Below the pieces are notes generated by a model that was not told where the DNA came from, searched no databases, and saw only the letters and a list, made by a program, of their open reading frames with translations. Positions 22,870 to 28,615 of a DNA stretch of 28,615 nt are shown here, one piece after another. The translations under genes and the position numbers were made by a program. How positions within the stretch are numbered: position 1 is the first letter of the stretch; every line of letters starts with the position of its first letter. The stretch is from positions 1 through 28,615 of the forward strand of contig CALCZU010000078.1 of NCBI GenBank assembly GCA_937903155.1, read 5' to 3'. The stretch is from an uncultured Bdellovibrionales bacterium. GTDB taxonomy: Bacteria; Bdellovibrionota; FAC87; UBA2466.

Positions 22870-22918
22870 GTGTTGAAAAAAATAATTGTTAACCCTTTTA
22901 AGGAAAGTCAAAGCGACT

Positions 22919-23440
22919 ATGCCACTACCATCATTTCCTGAAGCCCCCGAAGGGATAAGCCGTAGAACCTTCATCAGCTGGGTGACCGTCGGCTGGGCGG
23001 GTTTCACAGCCGCCATGGGAACCGGACTCACTGCAGTGGGAAGATTATTTTTCCCCAACATTACTTTTGAGCCGCCACAACAATTTAAAGCCGGTTTTCC
23101 GACCGAGTACGCCGTCAATAAAGTGGACGAACGTTTTAAGAAAAAATACGGGGTTTGGGTCGTTCGAAATGAAAAAGGAATTTATATTCTTTCGACCGTT
23201 TGCACTCACTTGGGTTGCACACCGAACTGGCTTGAAGGCGAATCCAAATTTAAATGTCCTTGTCACGGAAGCGGATTTTATTCGACTGGGATTAACTTTG
23301 AAGGTCCGGCTCCTAGACCTCTTGAAAGATTTAAAGTCCTTCTTTCAGAAGACGGACAAATTTACGTAGATAAGACTTTAAAATTTCAGTTCGAAAAGGG
23401 CCAGTGGAATGATCCCTCGAGCTTCTTAGAATTAGCATAA
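22919..23440 (+). CDS. Rieske iron-sulfur protein of a cytochrome bc/b6-type complex
   Basis: A 173-residue Rieske [2Fe-2S] protein that takes the first electron from quinol at the outer face of the membrane. The cluster boxes are CTHLGC (95-100) and CPCHG (113-117): C95, H97, C113 and H116 are ligands and C100 and C115 the disulfide. SRRTFISW (14-21) is a twin-arginine-type signal leading into the hydrophobic anchor (22-45), so the folded protein is probably exported by Tat and stays anchored. The frame is open to a TTG at 22886, but the ATG at 22919 preceded by AAGGAAAG fits family N-termini better. First gene of a four-gene operon; the next start is 19 bp after its stop. Equivalent to QcrA/PetC. 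Confidence 0.93.
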   Translation: MPLPSFPEAPEGISRRTFISWVTVGWAGFTAAMGTGLTAVGRLFFPNITFEPPQQFKAGFPTEYAVNKVDERFKKKYGVWVVRNEKGIYILSTVCTHLGCTPNWLEGESKFKCPCHGSGFYSTGINFEGPAPRPLERFKVLLSEDGQIYVDKTLKFQFEKGQWNDPSSFLELA

Positions 23441-23459
23441 GCGAAAAGGAACCAAGGAA

Positions 23460-24245
23460 ATGGCAAAAGGCAGTTTTATTGACTCCATCACAGAATCCCA
23501 AGCGTGGAAATCTATTTTCCGACACGGGGCGCCTACTAATACCAGAAATCGAGTGCTCGTCGTTTTGATGAACGTCTTTTTGCATCTTCACCCGATTCGG
23601 ATGAAAAAATCCGGCGTTCGGATGAGTTTTACTTGGTGTATGGGCGGGATCACTTTTTTCCTCTTCTTGGTGGAAACGGTCACCGGCGTTTTATTGATGT
23701 TCTACTACCGACCCACGGCGGAATTCGCGTACGCAGATATCATCGCTTTGCGCGAGCATGTGCCGATTGGGATTATGCGCGAAGTGCATCGTTGGGGAGC
23801 GCATTCTATGGTGATTAGCGTTTGGCTCCATATGTTCCGAGTGTTTCTCACGGGATCTTATAAGCCACCGCGAGAATTCAATTGGGGAATCGGAGTCGTT
23901 CTTCTCGTTTTGACTCTTCTTTTAAGTTTTACGGGATATCTTCTTCCTTGGGATCAGTTGGCCATTTGGGCGATCACGGTCGGATCGAATATGGCGCGAG
24001 CGACACCGTTTTTAGGAAACGAAGGACCAGGGGCTTCGCTCATTAATATGTTAATGGGTTTTGATGTGGTGCACGCTGGAAGCGATGCTCGATTCGCATT
24101 ACTCGCAGGACGTCTTGTCGGCGAGGCGACGCTGTTACGCTTCTATGTGTTACACTGTATTTTTATTCCGTTAGCGGCAAGCATGCTCATGGCGATTCAT
24201 TTCTGGCGTGTGAGAAAAGATGGCGGGATCTCGGGTCCGTTATAG
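23460..24245 (+). CDS. Cytochrome b, b6-type N-terminal subunit
   Basis: A 261-residue four-helix cytochrome b of the split (b6) type, not the full-length mitochondrial type. Heme b ligands are H110 and H124 (VHRWGAHSMV...WLHMF, 14 apart) and H232 and H247 (LHCIF...AIHF, 15 apart). The 15-residue step in the second pair is the b6/low-GC-Gram-positive pattern rather than the 14 of bc1. C60 in FTWCMGGITFF falls exactly where cytochrome b6 has the cysteine that anchors the extra heme c-n/c-i, and the end GGISGPL also matches b6. Landmarks FYYRPT, TGSYKPPREFNW and GYLLPWDQ are conserved. AAAGGA lies 9 nt before the ATG. It acts with the Rieske protein and the subunit-IV-like gene 15 bp downstream in quinol oxidation. 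Confidence 0.94.
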   Translation: MAKGSFIDSITESQAWKSIFRHGAPTNTRNRVLVVLMNVFLHLHPIRMKKSGVRMSFTWCMGGITFFLFLVETVTGVLLMFYYRPTAEFAYADIIALREHVPIGIMREVHRWGAHSMVISVWLHMFRVFLTGSYKPPREFNWGIGVVLLVLTLLLSFTGYLLPWDQLAIWAITVGSNMARATPFLGNEGPGASLINMLMGFDVVHAGSDARFALLAGRLVGEATLLRFYVLHCIFIPLAASMLMAIHFWRVRKDGGISGPL

Positions 24246-24260
24246 AGGTGACAACAACTT

Positions 24261-25349
24261 ATGAATTTCATCACAGACGCAATTAATACTCTCTGTAGAC
24301 CGGCAATCCTGTTTACGATTTCATGCGGAGTTTTCTACCTCGTGCTCTTTAAATGGCGCGAACAATTCTCCCAGAAAAGAACAGTCATTGCTTTAGAGCT
24401 TGGGATGTTGGCCTTTATTTTAGTGTCGATGCTCAATCCGACCTTTAAAGACGTTGTCACAAAGCCAGATAATATTCCCATCGTCGGGATGCTTTTCTTG
24501 GTGCTTTATTTCACTTGGCTTTATTTCCATAAGGCAGTCATCAACGACAACTTGATTGCCCAGGGTAAAGACGTTGAAAACAAAGCCGAAGCAAAGCAAA
24601 TGACTTATACTTGGCCGGACTTGGTTTTCAGTGAGTTTATTTGCACGATTGTCGTTTGGTGCGGACTGCTTCTTTGGTCGATTGTTTTAAAAGCGCCTTT
24701 GGAAGAACCTGCAAATCCTGTTGAAACACCGAATCCTTCGAAAGCGCCTTGGTACTTCTTGGGTCTGCAAGAAATGCTTGTGTATTTCGATCCGTGGTTA
24801 GCAGGTGTGGTGCTTCCGACATTGATTCTCGTAGGGCTGATCTTAGTGCCTTATATTGATACAAATCCAAAAGGGAACGGTTACTATACGTTTAAAGATA
24901 GAAAACTTGCCATCACGACTTTCTTGTTCGGGTTTTTGATTCTGTGGCTTCTCTTAATCGTTTACGGAACTTTCTTACGAGGTCCGAACTGGAACTTCTT
25001 CGGTCCGTACGAAGTTTGGGATTTGCATAAACTTGAATTCTTAAAAAACGTGAACCTGTCAGAGTATTTCTGGAGAGGACTGGGAATCAATGGAGGGAAG
25101 CTTCCGGATAACCCATTTATTCGTGAATGGCTGGGAATTGTTCTGACCATTGGATACATCGTTGTCGGTCCGCTTCTATTAAAGAAAACGCTAATGAAAC
25201 CCTTGTTTGATAAGCTCGGGGCTCCTCGTTTTTATATTACAGCGGGGCTGTTTTTGATGATGGCTTCATTGCCGATTAAGATGATTTTGCGATGGGTTAT
25301 CAATTTGAAGTACATCGTGGCGATGCCGGAATTCTTTTTCAACATTTAA
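24261..25349 (+). CDS. Cytochrome b C-terminal (subunit IV-type) protein, extended
   Basis: A 362-residue protein whose central part corresponds to subunit IV (PetD) or the C-terminal half of cytochrome b: EEPANPVETPNPSKAPWYFLGLQEMLVYFDPWLAGVVLPTLILVGLILVPYID. The quinol-site motif, PEWY in mitochondria and chloroplasts, is APWY here (residues 162-165), so the usual glutamate is missing. It is more than twice as long as PetD (~160): two or three additional helices precede the core (within 15-100) and two follow it, with a soluble stretch (GPNWNFFGPYEVWDLHKLEFLKNVNLSEYF) in between. GAGGTG overlaps the upstream stop region and gives a spacing of 10 to the ATG. It would supply the rest of the quinol-oxidising pocket and perhaps docking helices for the multiheme subunit encoded 18 bp downstream. 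Confidence 0.9.
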   Translation: MNFITDAINTLCRPAILFTISCGVFYLVLFKWREQFSQKRTVIALELGMLAFILVSMLNPTFKDVVTKPDNIPIVGMLFLVLYFTWLYFHKAVINDNLIAQGKDVENKAEAKQMTYTWPDLVFSEFICTIVVWCGLLLWSIVLKAPLEEPANPVETPNPSKAPWYFLGLQEMLVYFDPWLAGVVLPTLILVGLILVPYIDTNPKGNGYYTFKDRKLAITTFLFGFLILWLLLIVYGTFLRGPNWNFFGPYEVWDLHKLEFLKNVNLSEYFWRGLGINGGKLPDNPFIREWLGIVLTIGYIVVGPLLLKKTLMKPLFDKLGAPRFYITAGLFLMMASLPIKMILRWVINLKYIVAMPEFFFNI

Positions 25350-25367
25350 GGTTATGAGGGTAGATTA

Positions 25368-28300
25368 ATGGCGAGCACACCTCCATCAGACGATAGATTT
25401 TATAAGGGCAACACGCTTATCCGAGCTTTTGCCATCTCAAGCATCGTAATGTTTCTTTTCACGATGTGGATGGTCTTGGACGATTTCGGCCGCGAATGGA
25501 AAGGTTATCAACGAGAGTTTCTCGATATTAAAAAGAAAAAATACGAGAAGCAGATTGAAGAAGCCAAAGCCGCTGTCGACCAAAATAAATTAAAAGAACT
25601 CCAAGACGGCGTCGCTCAAACGACGAAAGAGCTTGAAGCAAAGTCTAAAGAAGTCGAAAAACAAGAGGACGAACTCGTCAAATTGAAAACGCAAGAGTCG
25701 ATTGCGGTTGGAAAATTTCAGGACGAAAAAGCAAAGTGGGACGTTGAAAAATACCATCATGAAGCGGAATTCGGTCACAAGGTGGCTGAAGAAGAGCTAG
25801 GCGAAGGACACCACAACGAAGCCAAGCATGAAGAGAAAAAACACGAAGGCGAAGCTGCGGCCGCTCCCGCTCCCGAAGGAGCTGCGACTGAAACCGCAAA
25901 TGCGGCAGTTCCGATGGCGCCCGCGCCCGTAAAGTCCGATATTTTAGAAAAAAATCCGAAAGCCCGAGCCAGTTTCGAGAAACTCGAAAAAGCTTGGACT
26001 GTGGTGATGGATTATAAAAATAAAGCGAGTGCCGCTACCCAGGCGAAAGAAAACAAAGAAAAAGAAATCGCTGACATCAACACTGCGAAGATGAATGCAC
26101 AAAAGCAATTGAAAGCTTTTACCGCCGAAATGGACCGTCTGGAGGGTGGAAAAGCTGCTTCAGAATTGAATTTAACAAAACTCGTTCGCAGCAGTCCAAT
26201 CATGGACATGGCAAACCCTGTTTTTAAACTTCAGCAGATTGTTTTGCCGACGATTCGAGATGATATTTTTTTCGCGCAAACTCAAAAAGTCGATCGTTGT
26301 ACGACTTGTCATCAAGCGATTGATACTCCTGGATTTGAAGATCAACCCAATCCTTATAAGACCCATCCAAAATTGGATCTGATGTTGGGAAGTCGTTCGC
26401 CGCATCCGATTGATAAAATTGGTTGTACCGTCTGTCACGCAGGCCGTGGACCCGCTTCGGATTTCGTCCGCAGCGCTCACACACCTCGCAATGAAGAACA
26501 GAAAAAACAGTGGGAGCAAAAATACGGCTGGCACGAAATGCATCACGTCATCGAAAAGATGGTGCCGTTACAATACACCGAAGGTCAGTGCCGAGTTTGT
26601 CACAAGCAAACCGAACTTGTTCCTAAAGCTCAAAAGCTGACCGCTGGAAATCAAACGTTTAAGGCAGCCGGTTGCTATGGTTGTCACCGGGTTGAAGGAT
26701 GGGATCACATTCGAAAACCTGCACCGAGCTTAAAAAGCGTCAAAGGAAAACTTTCGCGTGATTGGATTGTGAAGTGGGTTCGAAATCCTCAAGATTTCAA
26801 TGAATGGGCCAGAATGCCGGCTTCATTTCACCAAAGCAATATTACAACCGAAGAATTTCATGCTTACAACGAAGCGGAAATTCATGCTCTGACAGATTAT
26901 ATTTTAAATCTTTCTGAAGATTACAAACCCAATTACAACGTGGCCTTAGGAAACGTTGAAAAAGGAAAACAAGTTTTCGGAACCGTTGGTTGCTTAGGTT
27001 GTCATCAAATCAATGACTTCCCGAGATTCAGAGGCCGTTGGACTCAAGCGCCTGATCTCAGTACGGTTGGAAGTAAAGTCACTAAAGACTGGCTGACGTC
27101 TTGGCTTAAAAATCCACGCCACTATTGGGAAGGCACGACGATGCCGAGCTTTAGACTCTCAGACTCTGAAATCTCAGACCTCTCTGCTTTCTTACTCTCT
27201 CATAAAAATGAGAAGTTCGAGCAAACAGCCGCTGGCAATGCAGATCTCGAAATGCAGAAAAAAGTCTTAAGACTTTACTACCTAAGAGATCCAAAGCTCG
27301 CTCCTGCGACAGAAGAAAAAGTGGCGAGAGTCATCGAAGAATTGAAACCGCACGAGGTTTCGTTGAAGCTCGGTGAAAAAGCGATGTCTCGTTATGGATG
27401 TTTTGGTTGCCATGAAGTCAAAGGATGGGAAACGACTCAAGGGATCGGAACGGAATTGACGGAAGAGGGCAGTAAGCCTGTCGGCAAGCTTGATTTCGGA
27501 CTCGTTCATCTTGAACACACGAATTACGATTGGTTCCACAAAAAGCTCGAAAACAGCCGAATCTTCGATTCGGGTGTCGTAAAAGAATATCTCGACTTAC
27601 TCCGAATGCCTTATTTCGGAATGGAGAAAAAAGACCGAGATGGAATTGTCGGAATGATGCTTGGGTTGACGGCTCAAAAGATTGCAGCGCCTGCGGCAAA
27701 AGAATTGAAACCGCATGAAGCAATTGCCGAGCAAGGCTCTCGGGTGATTCATAAGTACAATTGCCAAGGTTGCCATATGGTCGAGGGAATTTATCAGCCA
27801 CTCGTCGATGGACATCCTGATTTCGATAGTTTCGAAAAAGAGTGGAAGCATAAAACCGAAGGTCGCATTCTCGCAAGTTATGCGGATGACGAAACGCTCG
27901 GTCCTCCGCCTTTGTACACCGAAGCGCAAAGAGTGCGATTTGATTGGGCTCATAGCTTTATTCAAAATCCATCTAATAAGCTTCGAATGAAACTCAACGT
28001 GCGAATGCCGTCGTTTAATATGGCGAATGAAGAGTTGAATTCTATCGTCGGTGGATGGGCCGCAGCCGGAAAAATTGAGTACCCTGTGTCGCCATTGAAA
28101 GCGCCTGAAATGACCGCGAAACAATTGGCCGATGCGAAGTATATGATCAACAAGCTCGGTTGCATGAGCTGTCACGTTCAAGGAACGGTTCCGACTCAAG
28201 CTGAGATGGACACTTCGACCAAGGGGCTCGCACCAGACTTCTTACGATCGTACGGTCGCTTACAAAGAAACTGGATTGTCGAACTCTTAAAAGATCCCGG

Positions 28301-28502
28301 CAAAATGGTCCCTGGAACTCGGATGCCAGGATTCTGGGCAGACGGCATGAGTCCTGTGCCTGAGATTTTAAATGGCGATGCGAGAGCGCAAATGGAACTC
28401 ATTGCAGATTATTTACTCTACTTGGGTGCCGGCCGCTTCTCGACAAAACCGGTGAGCTTCAAAGCTCACAAATCTCAAGTCAAAGTCGCAAGCAAACGTT
28501 AA
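25368..28502 (+). CDS. Membrane-anchored octaheme cytochrome c with coiled-coil N-terminus
   Basis: A 1044-residue subunit that would take electrons from the Rieske protein in place of cytochrome c1 or f. After one N-terminal membrane helix (~19-38) come a long charged coiled coil (~45-120, Lys/Glu-rich), a His/Ala/Pro-rich linker (~128-200) and a second coiled coil (~225-270). Eight CxxCH heme sites follow: residues 311, 353, 408, 436, 542, 678, 799 and 932 (first Cys). The first three sit close together in a triheme-like part. The last five each open a monoheme module of ~100-135 residues that ends in a likely axial Met: ARMPASF, TTMPSF, LRMPYF, VRMPSF and TRMPGF. So one domain has probably been duplicated into a five-unit wire. 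GAGGG lies 7 nt before the ATG. The homologous role is clear from the operon; the domain layout is unusual. The gene is complete. Confidence 0.9.
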   Translation: MASTPPSDDRFYKGNTLIRAFAISSIVMFLFTMWMVLDDFGREWKGYQREFLDIKKKKYEKQIEEAKAAVDQNKLKELQDGVAQTTKELEAKSKEVEKQEDELVKLKTQESIAVGKFQDEKAKWDVEKYHHEAEFGHKVAEEELGEGHHNEAKHEEKKHEGEAAAAPAPEGAATETANAAVPMAPAPVKSDILEKNPKARASFEKLEKAWTVVMDYKNKASAATQAKENKEKEIADINTAKMNAQKQLKAFTAEMDRLEGGKAASELNLTKLVRSSPIMDMANPVFKLQQIVLPTIRDDIFFAQTQKVDRCTTCHQAIDTPGFEDQPNPYKTHPKLDLMLGSRSPHPIDKIGCTVCHAGRGPASDFVRSAHTPRNEEQKKQWEQKYGWHEMHHVIEKMVPLQYTEGQCRVCHKQTELVPKAQKLTAGNQTFKAAGCYGCHRVEGWDHIRKPAPSLKSVKGKLSRDWIVKWVRNPQDFNEWARMPASFHQSNITTEEFHAYNEAEIHALTDYILNLSEDYKPNYNVALGNVEKGKQVFGTVGCLGCHQINDFPRFRGRWTQAPDLSTVGSKVTKDWLTSWLKNPRHYWEGTTMPSFRLSDSEISDLSAFLLSHKNEKFEQTAAGNADLEMQKKVLRLYYLRDPKLAPATEEKVARVIEELKPHEVSLKLGEKAMSRYGCFGCHEVKGWETTQGIGTELTEEGSKPVGKLDFGLVHLEHTNYDWFHKKLENSRIFDSGVVKEYLDLLRMPYFGMEKKDRDGIVGMMLGLTAQKIAAPAAKELKPHEAIAEQGSRVIHKYNCQGCHMVEGIYQPLVDGHPDFDSFEKEWKHKTEGRILASYADDETLGPPPLYTEAQRVRFDWAHSFIQNPSNKLRMKLNVRMPSFNMANEELNSIVGGWAAAGKIEYPVSPLKAPEMTAKQLADAKYMINKLGCMSCHVQGTVPTQAEMDTSTKGLAPDFLRSYGRLQRNWIVELLKDPGKMVPGTRMPGFWADGMSPVPEILNGDARAQMELIADYLLYLGAGRFSTKPVSFKAHKSQVKVASKR

Positions 28503-28514
28503 GATATCAGCGCC

Positions 28515-28525
28515 GTCGTTGCGAG
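28515..28525 (+). repeat. Solo REP-start fragment
   Basis: GTCGTTGCGAG repeats the opening 11 bases of the REP elements (GTCATTGCGAGG) with one change, 12 bp after the stop of the octaheme gene and 34 bp before a full copy. It has no partner arm of its own, so it may be a decayed insertion. It matches the version in the degenerate element at 655-666. Confidence 0.35.
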
Positions 28526-28548
28526 CTACTTGTTGTTGAAAAGGGAGT

Positions 28549-28615
28549 GTCATTGCGAGGAAGCGCAGCTTCCGCGGCAACCTTTGCAATTTCGAAATTC
28601 CAAAGGTTGCCGCGG
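28549..28615. repeat. REP-type inverted repeat, cut by the window edge
   Basis: The left arm (28549-28586) reads GTCATTGCGAGG, mini-hairpin AAGC-GCA-GCTT, CCGCGGCAACCTTTG. The right arm begins at 28601 and is perfectly complementary for the 15 bases visible before the window ends. The loop itself is palindromic (AATTTCGAAATT, 28588-28599). It has the same architecture as 10291-10378 but a different mini-hairpin. Lying about 45 bp after the last operon gene, it may also act as a transcript 3'-end stabiliser. Confidence 0.8.

Noticed and set aside
22886..22918. TTG start for the Rieske protein
   Set aside because: The ATG at 22919 has an AAGGAAAG upstream and gives the usual short N-terminus before the twin-arginine motif.

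Overview
The window looks like chromosomal DNA of a Gram-negative, respiring bacterium of the former delta-proteobacterial sphere. A member of the Bdellovibrionota is my best guess. The pointers are several Ser/Thr-rich lipoproteins with tail-fibre-like repeats, a secreted barrel protein ending in Phe, a B12-dependent ribonucleotide reductase, paired ArsA-like ATPases, and a quinol-cytochrome c reductase with a split cytochrome b and a multiheme cytochrome. The lineage call is inference; no rRNA or tRNA gene is present to settle it.

Layout. 1-0.9 kb: a REP-associated tyrosine transposase (RAYT), followed by a gene-free stretch holding a REP-like relic and a 148-bp element bounded by 27-bp inverted repeats. 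0.9-7.4 kb: DNA polymerase I (possibly translated from a leaderless mRNA) and the class II ribonucleotide reductase, both on the plus strand; one copies and repairs DNA and the other makes dNTPs. 7.4-9.3 kb: a tandem pair of paralogous lipoproteins on the minus strand. 9.5-10.2 kb: an orphan DNA methyltransferase. 10.2-10.6 kb: a gene-free divergent region with a perfect 36-bp inverted repeat of REP type, a 34-nt palindrome, a cluster of AAACTTT boxes and a -24/-12 (sigma-54) promoter match, all in front of an outer-membrane barrel gene that ends in a strong terminator.

11.6-16.9 kb: a small unknown protein, then a translationally coupled helicase/nuclease pair resembling a shortened AddAB, divergent from a DUF503 (YlxP-like) gene. 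16.9-20.1 kb: a GT-C-type membrane glycosyltransferase-like protein and two divergent, unrelated lipoproteins. 20.1-22.7 kb: a minus-strand cluster of an alpha/beta hydrolase and two overlapping ArsA/Get3-like ATPases, only one of which has the signature lysine.

22.8-28.5 kb: a tight four-gene respiratory operon with its own sigma-70-type promoter: Rieske protein, b6-type cytochrome b, extended subunit-IV-type cytochrome b, and a 1044-residue octaheme cytochrome c with an N-terminal membrane anchor and a long coiled-coil region. Together these would oxidise quinol and pass electrons out through a built-in heme chain. The window ends inside a second REP-type inverted repeat. The respiratory operon and the REP/RAYT elements are the parts most worth following up.
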